A stretch of 64,000 bases of DNA from Cladopsammia gracilis (GCA_022457155.1 JAJGOT010000899.1:95941-159940), one strand, 5' to 3'; shown: positions 1 through 11,780, numbered from the stretch's first letter. Translations and numbers: made by a program. Notes: generated from the sequence alone by a model not told the origin.

Positions 1-118
1 TTTGGATATACTTATTTATTACATATTATAGTTCTAAAAACACAGATACACAGCAAACAAAGAAGGATAAAGAACAAGTACGGGGTCAAGAGAAAAATGT
101 TCGCTTACAGAGCAATCT

Positions 119-3100
119 TTACTTTTGTATGATCTTTGCGTCTATTAAGGGCTTCCATTTATGATAAAAAGTTGTCAGAGAGTTAGACCTAGTTGCAATT
201 CGTTTTTCAATTTCAGCTTTACTTACAACTATGGCTTGGAACGTTGATATAGATAATGGCTCCTCTTTAACACTACAGCAATAAATATAATATTTCGCGA
301 TAAGAATTAAATGATTGATAAGTCTATCAAACTTGTCTCTTTTAAGAATTCAAAACATGATTTTGACAATAGAAAGCTCTATTGCTGAGGGCATATACTC
401 TTTGTATAACTCACTAAAGGTGTCCCAGAATTGAGCAACAATAGGGCAGAGAAATAACATGTGTTTAAGGTCTTGAGTTCCTGATTTGCATAAGTAACAT
501 AAGCTATTGTCTGCTAGCTTTGTTTTGAACAACTTACTTTTTGTAAAAACTATATTATGCAGGATCTTATATTGAAACATTACTAGTTTAGTTTCCTTTG
601 TAATAGTGAAAGCAAGTTTGTAATAGTCAGTCGTTTGTTCTGATTCAATTCCATAATCTAAATTACGTTGCTTTGACGTGGGATCTTTGAACGTGTGTTT
701 AACAAATTTTTGGTATACGGCTTTGGTTGTGAAGTTTTTGACATCTAAAAACACTTGGTTTGAAGTATTTCGCTGAGTTTTTAGTTTCTTGATCGATTTT
801 TTAGCCTCTGCAGGAATTGCGTTAATTAGACCGTAATAAGTCAAGAAATCTGTTTGTATTTGATACGTTGCGAGAAATGTTTCATGCGTTAAAAAGTTTA
901 GATTTTCGTCAAGCAGGCTGTCTAAGCAAATGTTTTTGTCAAACCAGGCACGCCAGAAGACAGTCTTGTTGTTAACTTTAAGATCGCGGTTATTCCAAAT
1001 TACGGTTTTTAAAGCATTATCTTGAAAGGTGTTTTCAGCTTCTCTTAGTTCATACCAATATTGTAAGATCTTTTCGTAGAAAGGCGGTAAATCTCTGATA
1101 TTAACATCTTTGCTAGTGCACTTACACGACAGTAGAAAATCGAAACCTCCCTTTTGAGAAGTGGCCGCATCAGGAATAATTCTCCATGCTGCTTTTCTCG
1201 TTGATTTGAAACGTTTCACCCAGGCGCATTTTAGTGCTTTATTCATTAACGTAAAGTCAATCATGTTTAAACCACCATTTTCTTTTTCACCGATAATTGT
1301 AGTTCTTTTAATCTTTGGTTTCTTGTTGTCCCAAATAAAATTAAATGTTATATTGTTTACTGCTTTACAAAAAGTATTTGGGACAGGCAGAACAGATGCA
1401 TTGAAGACGAGTTTTGAAAGACCTAACGTTTTAACAATATTAATTTTACCTAGTAATGTTAATTTTCTTCTTTTCCAGCTGCTTAAAGTATTTTGTAAGT
1501 CGTTGAGCTTTTTGAGGAAGTTTAATTGCTCACTCACTTTTTCATTGTTAGAAAAATGTATTCCCAAAGCATAAACAGATTCATCTGGCCATCTGAAACT
1601 AAAAGGAGTATCTTTTCTATTCTTCCATTTGCCCAACCACAATGCCTCCGACTTAGAAGGGTTAATTGGTTTATCTTTCTTTGGAACTAGCGAGATAATT
1701 CCTCTTCTTTGACATATCGATAATTCTCCTTTATCGAAGCCGTAATTAATACTTTCTATGACTTCATATTTAATATCCTCCCAGAAACATTTATAAAATT
1801 CGCAGGTAAAACCATCCGAACCAGGTGTTTTGCCGGGTTTCATGTCTTTAAAGGCTTTGCTGCACTCTTCTATCGTCAATTTTCCTTCACATGTTTTAGA
1901 TTGATTCACATCAAGTGAAGTTATTAAATCATTATTGAAGAACATGTCTAGCCCATCCTCATTAGGATTTACTTGTTTGGAAGTATACAAGTTTTGGTAG
2001 AATAGTTTTTCTTCCATTAAAATTTCATCTGGGTTTTCTGTTTCTTTTCCATTACAAAGCTTTAATTTAGAGATTTTCTTTTTCAGAAAGCTTCTTTTTT
2101 CTAAATTGAGGAAATATTTTGAGTTCTTTTCTCCGTTTTCGTACCATGTGGCTTTGCTGCGTAAGATTGTACCTTTTATCTTTCTATTAGTTATTTTTTC
2201 TAATTTTAATTTTAACGCATTGAATTCTTGAGTAAGTTTATAATCATTTGTTGAAGTGCTTAATTTTTGTTGAAGTTCATCTAATTTGAAAATTAGTTTT
2301 TTTTCTTGGTCTCGTTCTTTTTTGGCTTTTTTCTTGGAGAAGAGGATTGTAAAGCCTCTAAGCTCCATTTTTATGACGTCCCACTTAAGACCCAAGTCTT
2401 CAACATCTTTGTATTTTTCTTTATAAAGCTTAATGTTTTCTCTTACACTTTCTACATACGATTCATCTTCAAGAAGACTAGAATTAAACTTCCAGAAGCC
2501 AGGGCCAGAGCGTCTCTGGTAATCGCTAGTTTGCATATTTAGAATTACTGCTGAGTGGTCCGAAAACTGTGAGAAAGCTATGTCACATTCTTTAGTAAGA
2601 CTGCTTAGTTCTGTTGAAACAAGAAAATAGTCTAAACGGCTCTGAGATTTAAATGCCTTGTCTCGCCAAGTGAACGACTCAATTTCAGGATTTTTTTCAC
2701 GCCATATATCACAAAGAGAGTGTGTTTCATTTAGATGCACAATTTCTTTTATAACCGTGTCTTTGTTCCCGTGCGATCTTGTGCTTTTTTTGTCTTTTGT
2801 TGTCAGAGCACAATTGAAATCTCCGCCTATTATCATATTTTCAACATCAAAACCTAATGTTTCGTTTAATTCTCGAAAAAATTTTATTTGCTGGGTCGTA
2901 ACATTTGGGGCGTAAACATTGGCTAAAATGATGTGTTGGTCGTCAAGTTTTGTATCTAAAATCAATAATCTTCCATTGTTATCCTTTAAACATTTGATTA
3001 CATCAATTTGATATTTTGGATTAACTAATATCATAACACCTTTACTATGGTTAGTTCCATGACTATAAAACATCTTACCTCCCCATTCTGATTCCCACTG

Positions 3101-3289
3101 CTCTATAGTAAGGCTCGTACTATACGTTTCTTGTAAGAAGTAGCAGTGAGCATTTTGCTGATGAAGCCACCTGAAAATTTTCCTACGTTTAATAGATTTA
3201 TTCATTCCTCTGACGTTTAGTGAAAGGACTTTGAAATTAAAAGATGTTATACTATTCATTGTTAGTGTGTGATATGTTTTCTTCAACAC
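119..3289 (-). pseudogene. LINE ORF2 (Tx1/L1-like) with deleted RT core
   Basis: LINE second ORF encoding endonuclease and reverse transcriptase. The 979-codon frame 3289-350 opens with an APE-type endonuclease: LNVRG and QET near residues 25-55, GGDFN near 155, RLDYFLVS and SDH near 220-245. A coiled linker and the RT fingers motif PGSDGF follow. Then PKKDK joins directly to NPSKSEALWLG at about 1665-1670. Compared with the related ORF at 41286-45051, about 207 residues are missing, including the DFEKAFD, RQGCPLSP and YADD motifs. The connection domain and the zinc-binding CYLCKS..H..C motif remain. Near 345 the frame breaks by one base and continues in another frame to a stop at 119-121. 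The likely true start is the internal Met of MNSITSF, about ten codons in. No target-site duplication or 3' end is visible because the window starts here. Confidence 0.9.
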
Positions 3290-3468
3290 TTAATAATTAG
3301 CCCTACTTGTTGAGATACAAAAGACTTAAAGTTGATGCCAAGTAAACGCTTCGTTGAATTATTCAAATTATCATAATGAGTGAGTTTGTACTTGTTCTGG
3401 ATGTAGTATATAAATCAAAGGGCTCTTAAAGCCATCTCGTTAATGCGAGAGAATGTAAGGTTAATAAA

Positions 3469-3470
<2 letters not shown>

Positions 3471-3504
<34 letters not shown>
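3471..3504. repeat. (CAA)n microsatellite
   Basis: About eleven uninterrupted CAA units follow an A-rich run. It lies between the LINE ORF2 start and the homeodomain element and may be the tail of an unrecognised retroposon. Confidence 0.9.
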
Positions 3505-4415
3505 GAATTGGAAAAGTTGGGTGCCTTTGATAGGTAAATGTAGTAAAGACGTGATAGGTAATATGTGTAAAGCTGCTAAATGGTTTATTGAAGTCCAGAC
3601 ATAACTAATCGATGATCAATGACATCAATGAGTAATCAATGAGTAATCGATGGGTAATCAGTTGATTAGTCATTGATTATTGGCGATGATCAATGAGTAA
3701 TCGATGAGTAATCGATGCCCAAAAATTTTGTGGCCTATCGATTAGTCATCGATGACATCGATTACTCATCGATGACCCATCGATTACTCATCGACTGTTA
3801 TACAGCGCACGAAAGACGCATTTTTTGCTTTCTTGAACCATTTTTTTTCGTTTGTGATTCTTTCATCGGTGTTAAACGTATTTTTCGTCATAATTGAAGT
3901 TCCTGTTGACGAAATTACGCCTTCACAAAACGTCAAATAACCTTCCGGCATGTCGAGACGTGAAGTGCGTAATCGCAAATACAGACGATTCCCAGTCAAT
4001 TGTGTAATTTCACTTTAATGTACCTCACTCTTTATTTAATAACAAAACAACTGAACAGAAACCAACCAGTCTGAAAACAAAACTAACAAGTACGCTGACA
4101 ATAATCGACTACGTGGTTATTGTTTTTTTTCGGTGGATGTTTGTCAGCAAAGTAAAACTGCTTCGGCTTAGGGAAACAACAAGAAGATCCGATAGGAGAT
4201 CTGAAAGGAAAGATCCAAGGTACATGAATCACTTGTGAATTATAACGTATAATTTAATCAATTCGAAAGAAATATTTCCGTTGCACAATCCGTATGCATT
4301 GTGTACTGCGCTGATGACGTTCCCGAAAATGTTTTATCCAGATGTTTTTTTATCAGTGCTCCGTCACTTTTTCAACTTAATGTCTCTAATTTCTTTTTTT
4401 TTTTTTGCTTTACAG

Positions 4416-4636
4416 GAAAAAGGAAACGAGCGGCTTCCTCAATCGCAACTAAGAGGACGAAATTTTCCGATCTTCAAAAAATGGCTCTTGAAGCCTTGTA
4501 CAACGAGAGCAAATATCCTTCGAACGGGGTTATTGAAGAGTTTGCAAAATTGAACAGCCTTGACGGGGCAACCGTCAAGGTTTGGTTCAACAACAAACGG
4601 CAAAGAGATACGGGAGAACCAAATTCTGAAGCTTAA
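4416..4636 (+). CDS. Homeodomain-encoding terminal exon inside TIR element
   Basis: The exon begins after a strong acceptor (a long T run then TTTACAG at 4409-4415) and ends at TAA 4634-4636. It encodes a basic KRKR stretch followed by a normal-length 60-residue homeodomain. The third helix reads VKVWFNNKRQRD, with W48, F49, N51 and R53 conserved and an unusual Asn at position 50; helix 1 has LEALY where L16 and F20 sit. There is no three-residue TALE loop insertion. No in-frame ATG precedes the homeodomain, so an upstream exon should supply the start. A possible donor, CAAG|GTACAT at 4219/4220, does not give a matching coding phase. Homeodomains bind TAAT-core DNA. The class (POU-like, HNF-like or other) is not determined, and expression is unknown. 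Confidence 0.75.
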
Positions 4637-4661
4637 TTTCCATGTACAATGAACTAAAAAG

Positions 4662-4667
4662 AATAAA
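4662..4667 (+). promoter_or_regulatory. Poly(A) signal after homeodomain exon
   Basis: AATAAA lies 25 bases after the stop codon of the homeodomain exon and inside the same TIR element, supporting this as a terminal exon. A second AATAAA lies near 4715. Confidence 0.5.
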
Positions 4668-4925
4668 AGTCTGGAAACATCTGTTTACATTCAAGTTGTT
4701 TTTATTTTGTTCTAAATAAATGACTAATCAATGAGATCAATGACTAATCGATGCAATCAATGACTAATCGATGCCCAAAAATTTTGTGGCCTATCGATTA
4801 GTCATCGATTACTCATTGATCATCGGCAATAATCAATGACTAATCAACTGATTACCCATCGATTACTCATTGATTACTCATTGATGTCATTGATGTCATT
4901 GATGTCATCGATTAGTTATGTCTGG

Positions 4926-7732
4926 TGAAGTTGAAAGATTGAAAATACCTGTAGGTCTAATCGTAGAGTTAGACATTGCAGTCATAGAGGACTTAAGGGC
5001 TCTTTTAGGAGCCACCAAATCAATAAAAGTCATGAGCAACAAAATAATCACGAGTATGAATGTAAATAATTTTCATGTTAATTTACCGTATTTATTCAAA
5101 ATAGTCTTCATTTTACAGTTGAGGGGAAACTTCAACTTGATTATATTTAGCGAATGAGCCGAGGCCAATTTGGTTGCTACGGGAGAAAATTATGAGGAGG
5201 GATGGGGGTGGCAAAACTACTTAGATTTAATCTATCTTACTTAGTTAATTTTTCTATGTTTTGTATCAGTCACAGTATTTTAGTAGCAATGACTTGTATG
5301 GCATTACAATGGCGATTTTCTTATCGATCGAAATTTGGGAAAGATGTACGAAGGTTAAAAAATATTTACTATCTTTATTTATTGATATTTAAACAAAACT
5401 AAAACATATTGCAACGATTTTCATTTGGGATTAAAATTGATTTACTAGCAATGTTTTTAAACAGCCAATTTATATGTGCAGTGTATATGTGGATGTATGA
5501 GACAAAACAAGAACTTTGTGCATATGAATAAGTTCAGTAAAAAGACTTCAGTAAAAAAGGAATGTTTTATCTAAATACTTCACTAAGGTAGACTATTGTA
5601 AAAAAGGCAAATGAAAATATTTTACTTGTCGCTTTTTCCGTCAACTAAAAAATTGTGTACCTTCGGGCAGAATGGTGTCTCTTGTAGGAATAGAGCTGGT
5701 AATTAGATTTCGTTTCCTTTTATAGCCGAAGCTGTTTTCAAAACATCTCGGCTTAAAGAAGCCTTGGTAAAAACGACAAGCGACGTGGCCCCGAAAATTG
5801 CCGACATGAGACGTTCTGAACAGCGAGAAGCGGCTCGATTCCGCTTCAAAAATACGACAAATTACGACAGCGACTTTAGAAGGTTGTGCAATTTACCAAT
5901 AAAAATTAAACATTATTGACCATATCGTTCATATCAACACCCGACGGCCAACGGTCTGTTTTAATGATCAATTTGTTATTGAAACGTCTACCAACCTCGT
6001 TCCCAAGGCCCCTATCTCCCTCTCTCTTGGATCGGACGTGCAGTTAGAGTACACCCTAGACTCCCGGTATACACATACATATCCGTGACCTTTGATTTTT
6101 GATTTTTTGGCGCAAATTGGTTTTAACAAGCTTAATAATTTTCCTTCGAGCATTTTTATTTTAAAAAGAGACTTTTCTTTTGATCTTGATGAAAACTTGC
6201 ACTTTATCAAATAAAGACAAATAAGTGACAGGTCACGCGTGTGGTTTCCGTTCGAATTACACGCACCGGCTCCCCCGACGGTGTCAATTTGCGCGAGGGC
6301 AAAAGTAACGACCCTCCCCTCGGGTGAATGTCGGTCGCTAAGCTTTAGTATTCGAATTTCGTGGTACAGCCGTTTGGATCGCGGACAATGGCGAAGCGAA
6401 GATGGCCAGAATCGCTCCAAAACGGAGCCCTTTTAGAGCCCGTGAAAGGGAATTTGGAAGCTAGCACGAATCGCACGGGTAGACATTTAACCTGGCTTTC
6501 GCGTGGCGAGGGTTCGCTCAGAGGTCTCCAGCCTTCCCTTCTTTTATAGTGGATAGTGGGGCGAGTGACAAAAGTTGTAAAAATGCATTTAAACCGGTCA
6601 GGATACATCGAGAGACAATAAAGTAAAGGTGAGAAGACTTAAGTGTGTAATATTTTCGATTTCTCTATCGCTTATCAATTCCGTGACAAATCGTATTATT
6701 ACCTAGTATATTTCTTTACTGTGCACTGGATATCACGATTGGTCTGCCTGTGGGATCATCTAATTTAAATCTTTGATGTGTGCCACAACGCATCGAATAA
6801 ATGTTTACGCTTATCCGCGTTTGTAGATCTTTATATATAAGATATAAACATCTAAAAATTTTACGGAGATTTTAAAGAAAAAAAGAACTGATCCATGACC
6901 TATGGTCGCTACAATGTCTGTCATTGATCGATCAGAGTCCGTTCACGCATATTCATTGCTATTTTAAGACTTAAATTCAGTCAGGAAGTCAAGACAAAAA
7001 AGTGCATATCCTTAGAATTCCTCTATTCCTCAAAGAAAGAATTAAGCAAATATATATTTTTCCAACGTTAATTTCGTTTTTAAGACAGTTTTGAGATTCG
7101 CTCTTTCCTGTTCTTTATAATCTTCCGGAAACCGGACATTCCACAAAGATAACAAGGTTCGCAGAACATTCATAATCCATCGGATCAACAAAAGCAAAGA
7201 AACTTTTGATAACTTAGACGTCAGATGTGGGTGGGCTGAAATATCTGTTTTCCGCTTAGTTGTCAATGCTTGTTAAAAGGAAATATTTCACGCAGTTGTC
7301 TGTTGTTATCGATGTGAAATGTTTTGGAAAGTGAAGCGGACATTGATTTTTCTTTTGTGGAGAGTTGAAAAAGAAATGGCTGCATAAGTTAATGTTATAC
7401 ATGAATGGGTTATTTGCGAATATATAATAGTTCTGTCTTTTTTTATTCGAAAGTCGAGAGTTTTCTATTTCCGGTATCATGTGTTTAGTAACTATTAGAG
7501 ATTAAATGGGTCTGCTTTAAACCTCAAAATATAGTGTTGACGGTGTCTTCTTAACAACCCCCGGGGTCACGACCGCAGCAAAATTTCGTAAAATATTCTA
7601 TTAAGATCCAAGTCTTATGCGATAGTCATATATTGGAATAGTGGGATCTTTCAATTGTTTTTTAATAGCTCCTCAGAGTTTATTCCGCGTGTAAGTGTAA
7701 TGTGTTTCTCGGAGCTAGGCAGTATCTCCATT
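4926..7732. other. Stretch with no recognised gene
   Basis: No domain was recognised in this 2.8-kb stretch. The best coding candidate is an open segment at 5726-5919 (+) after an acceptor-like TTTTATAG. It encodes a basic, Arg/Lys-rich 64-residue tail that I cannot assign. A GC-richer island at 6230-6560 has overlapping open frames on both strands without recognisable domains and may be a promoter or repeat remnant. The rest is AT-rich. Confidence 0.4.
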
Positions 7733-7740
7733 GTCAGAAG

Positions 7741-8171
7741 CCCGGGGGGGGGGTACTCAACAAAGTTTTGTACGGGGATGCTCCGCCCCGAGGTCCAAAC
7801 CCTTACCCTTTCACATACCGATTTTGACAGAAAAGGTACCCCTTTCATATACCTTTCATTGAAAATGGTACCCCTTTCATATACTTTTCAATGAAAATGG
7901 TACCCTTTTCAGAGCCTTTACGTGCGTCTGTTTGATATATTTTGAAAGGCCATTTTTTTAATACTTAAATGGCAGTTTACCCTACCTTTTTTATTCTTCA
8001 ACGGCGTGGCTTCGCTTCCCTTTCCTATTCTTCGTGAAATCCCTACCCTTTCATATACTTCAACCCGTGAAATCCCGACCCTTTCATATACCTCTTACCT
8101 CAAAAAGGTACCCCTTTCAGGCGGAGCATCCCCGTATAGCCCATTATAGGGAGTACCCCCCCCCCCTCGGG
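7741..8171. mobile_element. G-run MITE with 8-bp target duplication
   Basis: Terminal inverted repeats of the form CCCGRGGGGGGGGGTACTC, followed by a shared subterminal TACGGGGATGCTCCGCC, bound 431 bp. The flanks carry GTCAGAAG at 7733-7740 and 8172-8179, an exact 8-bp target duplication. The interior repeats GGTACCCCTTTCATATACC-like units several times in both orientations and has no coding capacity. An 8-bp duplication suits hAT-type mobilisation, but the mobilising transposase is not shown here. Confidence 0.85.
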
Positions 8172-8179
8172 GTCAGAAG

Positions 8180-9622
8180 TATAGCATCATTTCATCCGGT
8201 TTGAAATATTTGAATCTCCAGCATGATAGCTGTACACTCTTTATCAAGTTTCCCGGAAAGTGACATCATGAAACTTAGCGCCCCAATTTCTCAAATTATA
8301 AAATTTGTACTAAAGTAATCAAACATGCGGGATTCCTGACTGCAGTATTTTTCAAAACCTTTTTCTGATCCGAGATACAGGCAAGGTTGTCCGTTGTTGC
8401 ATTATTATGCAGTATTACTTTATTTTGTATTAAATTTTCCACCGTAGAAATATACTCGCACAGAAAAAAATTACTTGTTTTAATGATGTATATCGGCTTA
8501 AGAAGAACTTTTCAACAGTGAATATATTGCTATCATAACTCCGAGGCGACCGGCACAACAGTCATCTGTATTCCCGATTCAACTCCACACACGTCCTCAA
8601 AAGAACCAGAGACTGTTATCATAAATAATACTGATACATTTTTACAACAACGTACAATAATTCACTCACTAGTTTTCTCGTTGTTTATGTTCATATTGGT
8701 TCCAGAACAGCAACCATATAACTAGGAGAACTATACAAACCTCCGGTCAGGAAGTAAAATTGTTTAATACCGATGCCTTGGATTTTATTTATACTTGACC
8801 AGAAATCCGCAAACATTTCCTCCCAGCAGAAATTTTAGCTGTCCCGACGCGCAAAAATTTCCTCCCGCAAAACAAATTCAGTCGGACAATCCGAAAAATT
8901 TCCTTGTGCACGGTAGCTAAACCAATAAAACTATGACGTCTTTCCCATACTATTGCATACAAACGCAAAGTTCAAATAACCGCATCCCCAAGGGTAAGAT
9001 GAAACCTGAGATAAATTAACCCTTGGGAAGGCCCCAAACCCAAGGTGTGTGTAACCACAACTCAATAGAAAAAAACGCAAAGTTCATGCTATTTTGCTCT
9101 GCCATACCGCTCATATTAACACACAAACTTTCCTGTCCCATTTAACTTTCTTATAACCTCTCCATTAGTAAAATACACCGTGAAATTCTCAAACTACATT
9201 TCCCAAGAAAACGCGTTTAACCTATTTTTACCCTTTTAAAGTAGCTATAATGGCTTTACGACAAATGATTGAAACTGATAGGTAACGTGAGATATCGAAA
9301 TTTAAGAAGGACTAATACCTTTGCGGTAACGTAATGTGAGATATGACAAGTTCATCACAAGTTCTGGCATCCCAATACCCTAGGGAAATTAACAATAGGT
9401 CCGGGGGTGCTCCCCAAACATTTTAGTGGCAGTATGTGACGCCCTTCTTGAAATCCTAACCGCTTTAACCAACCATATCCTCAATGCCCTAATATAGCTT
9501 CTATAAAGAAGGAACAAGAAACCCCCCCGGACAAAAGTCCACAAAATTTTGTTAACAACTTTTGTCCCTTTTTAGTACTCGACTTCGAAATCTCGCTTAA
9601 TGCGCAAGCGCATTAACGAGAT
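8180..9622. other. Stretch with no recognised gene
   Basis: AT-rich sequence with no convincing open frame or repeat. The only local structure is a short inverted CCCAAGGG/CCCTTGGG pair near 8990-9025. Confidence 0.5.
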
Positions 9623-9760
9623 AAAAACGAGTGCGAGGGTTTGATCGTGGTATCCAAATATCGAGAAACAAATGAAAGCGCGAGGCCGCTTCGGCCGAGT
9701 GCTTTTATTTGTTTCGAGATATTTGGATACCATGATCAAACCCGAAGCACGAGTTTTTTA
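9623..9760. repeat. Hairpin (foldback) repeat
   Basis: A nearly perfect inverted repeat of about 65-bp arms. The left arm runs from AAAAACGAGTGCGAGGGTTT through ATCGAGAAACAAATGAAAGC; the right arm repeats it in reverse with a few changes. The loop is around GGCCGCTTCGGCC. The compact size and lack of coding suggest a foldback MITE. No clear target duplication was found. Confidence 0.8.
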
Positions 9761-9970
9761 GATTGCTTCTCAAACTGCCTATATTAATTATCACCTAAAT
9801 CTTAACATTATTGTTACGTTCTTTTCATTGGTTGCATAATTTTGGACATCATTATCAGCTATCATTCATCTGTTGTCTCCTGGTTTCTTTGGGGAATTCA
9901 AAGTGTATGCTAAATTTATGGTAGTTTTGCTCAATTAGTTTACAGCTCCGTGGTTAGTCGGAGCTTGATT

Positions 9971-10482
9971 ATGGCAGAAAGTAATGAAGTTAACCATTTT
10001 CGTGTCCCAAAAGCGGTGAAGAGGAAAGTAAACTGCTAAAGGAAATTGTTCCCAAATCAACCGTTTACAAGAATAAATGGTCTGCGAAAGTTTTCCGACA
10101 ATGGCAAATGAGTCGTGTAGTGCAAGTTCCTGTAATAGATTCTGGTGGCGTGTTTTAAGCGTTACAACAGATATCACAAGCATGGATGCCGATACCCTGA
10201 ATTATTGGCTCAGTAAATTTGTGCTGGAAATAGCAAACAGCGAGGGGAAGACATATCCAGCCAGAACAATTTATGATTTAATCTGTGGTTTGCGAAGGCA
10301 TTTGATAGATGTTGTTGGTTCCGAAGCGCTAAATCCTTTGGATGCTGGCGATAAGAGGTATGTATCCTATTTTTGAATTTACAGTTTATTAGATCAAAAT
10401 CGTTGTTATTCATTTGATTTATTGTGTTTGGTGTTGTTGCAGATTTCGTATTTTTCGGAAGTGCCTGGATTTTGCAGTATAA
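9971..10482 (+). pseudogene. Crypton-type recombinase N-terminal gene, truncated
   Basis: Remnant of a Crypton-derived tyrosine recombinase gene, of the KIAA1958/ZMYM-like family abundant in invertebrates. The reading begins at ATG 9971, shifts frame by one near 10010, continues through NKWSAKVFRQWQ (10072-10107), and shifts again near 10155. It then reads MDADTLNYWLSKFVLEIANS and CGLRRHL, the helical SAM-like core-binding domain. The exon ends at AG|GTATGT (10357/10358). A matching acceptor TTGTTGCAG precedes 10443, and joining them gives DKRFRIFRKCLD in frame, as expected for the family, then a stop at 10480-10482. AATAAA lies at 10510. The catalytic domain with R-H-R-Y is absent. The preserved intron but broken frames point to a decaying copy. 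Confidence 0.75.
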
Positions 10483-10564
10483 TTTGAGTGAAATTTCCTT
10501 GTTCCTATCAATAAAAGATTCATTTTGTTATTGAATGTGTAGTTTTTCTTATTTGCATTTCATG

Positions 10565-10657
10565 GCATGCATGAATCTAGATGTCCAATAAAAACGCATA
10601 TCCAGATCACTAGTGATTTGGATATGGGTTTTCATTGGGTATCTAGATTCATGCATG
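10565..10657. repeat. Short palindromic repeat
   Basis: Inverted repeat with arms CATGCATGAATCTAGATGTC and its near-complement, then CATATCCAGATCACTAGTGA at the centre. About 93 bp, no coding; a small foldback MITE is the likeliest explanation. Confidence 0.8.
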
Positions 10658-10958
10658 TGACGAAATACTTTCCCCTCATTGGCTGATAACCTCATGAATA
10701 ATTAATGAGTTTGAGAAAAAAAAGAATAAAGCACACTTTGATAATAATATTGCAAACAAGAAATAAATTAAATAAGAAAACGCAAACAAGACAAGAAATA
10801 CATACGAATAATAGAAAGACTAAATTTGAACACATGAGCGGTTCAGAGATCTTAGAATTGAACTGAAACTTCTAGTAGATTGGCTTGACCGGCAAATATT
10901 TGGCTTAGGTTTCTTTAATTGTTAAAATTATAGCCCAGCAAGTTCAAAATAAAACACT

Positions 10959-11780
10959 TTAACTAGGACCAGCCTGGATTTCTAGTAAATAACCTGGTAT
11001 GTTGTCTGCGTTATAAGAGGTTCCTCTGATAAACAGCTTCCCTTTCTTGATGTATGCCGGAGTGATCTTATTTTTGGCGTTACGTAGGGCTTTGGATAAT
11101 TTCTTTTGCTCTTCAGCTGTTTCGTATGCATAGTCGGGTACTAGGATTACATTTTGGTGGTTTGGTGTGCTTGCTAGCTCTTTTCTTTTGTGCCATTGGT
11201 CGTTTCTGGATTCTCGGTTGGTGAAACGTGCGATGATAGCTCGAGGTTTTCCGTCTTCTCTTTGTTTCCCAGTTCGATGAACTGCGTGGAACTCAATTCT
11301 GTCTGCATTAGGCATGTCTACGGCTTTCATAACTTCTTTCACTAATTCCTTGCAGTCTTCATCTTGACTCTCAGGTATGTTAAGCAGGCGTATGTTTTCT
11401 CTTCGCGTGTAGTTTTCTAACTTGATAGCTCTTTGTTTCTGGGAGATTACTTCAGCGTTGAGGCGTGCGTTTTCTTGTGTTACTTCCACTTCCAACTCGT
11501 TGCTCTGTTTCTGTTGAACTTTTAACGCTTCAATTTCAACCCAGGCAGCATCCAAGGACTTTCTTAGATCACCAATTTCAGTTTTCAACGGTGAAATCTG
11601 GCTATTGACTTCGAGGCGAAGCTTGTTGATTTCACTCATGGCAATGGCGAAGTTGCTGTCCAAAGATTGTTGTATGTTTTCGAGCTTCTGCATAATATTT
11701 TCAAGTGAAGATTCGAGATTTGGCGAATCTGGTTCATTGGAACTTGTACTCGACTCTCTTATTCTTTTGCTGGCATTCAT
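10959..11780 (-). CDS. LINE ORF1 protein (L1 ORF1p-like)
   Basis: An intact 273-residue frame from Met MNASKRIRE. Residues 20-135 form a long coiled coil rich in Leu, Glu and Gln. The next section reads ENYTRRENIRLLNIPE, then RTGKQREDGKPRAIIARF, then a lysine-rich tail ending IKKGKLFIRG. This is the arrangement of the L1-type ORF1 RNA-binding protein: coiled coil, RRM-like domain and C-terminal domain, acting as a trimeric nucleic-acid chaperone that binds the element's RNA. No ORF2 lies downstream (3' side, below 10959), so this is a separated piece of a Tx1/L1-like element. It may belong to the family of the two ORF2 copies here, but that cannot be shown from the window. A longer start at 11831 would run into neighbouring hAT-derived sequence and was not used. 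Confidence 0.8.
   Translation of the reverse strand: MNASKRIRESSTSSNEPDSPNLESSLENIMQKLENIQQSLDSNFAIAMSEINKLRLEVNSQISPLKTEIGDLRKSLDAAWVEIEALKVQQKQSNELEVEVTQENARLNAEVISQKQRAIKLENYTRRENIRLLNIPESQDEDCKELVKEVMKAVDMPNADRIEFHAVHRTGKQREDGKPRAIIARFTNRESRNDQWHKRKELASTPNHQNVILVPDYAYETAEEQKKLSKALRNAKNKITPAYIKKGKLFIRGTSYNADNIPGYLLEIQAGPS

Larger units (their letters stand above)
3595..4925. mobile_element. TIR element carrying a homeobox exon
   Basis: Both ends start with the same inverted sequence, CCAGACATAACTAATCGATG, and stay nearly complementary for about 160 bp. Each side is bordered by TGAAGT (3589-3594 and 4926-4931), a 6-bp target duplication. The inverted repeats consist of short TAATCGATGA/TCAATGA units; by eye about eleven TAATC or GATTA words lie in the left 200 bp. 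A 28-bp segment around CCCAAAAATTTTGTGGCC lies in opposite relative orientation within the two arms, as in foldback elements. The 1.33-kb length and lack of a transposase suggest a non-autonomous element. The superfamily is unknown; a 6-bp duplication alone does not settle it. Confidence 0.85.

Noticed and set aside
4137..4219. Candidate first exon for the homeodomain gene (ATG 4137 to donor 4219)
   Set aside because: Joining to the acceptor at 4416 gives the wrong phase, and the in-phase reading meets a stop with no ATG; the true upstream exon is undetermined.
5968..6608. Overlapping minus-strand frames of 150 and 87 codons
   Set aside because: GC-rich island open on both strands, no motif, no splice or start support.
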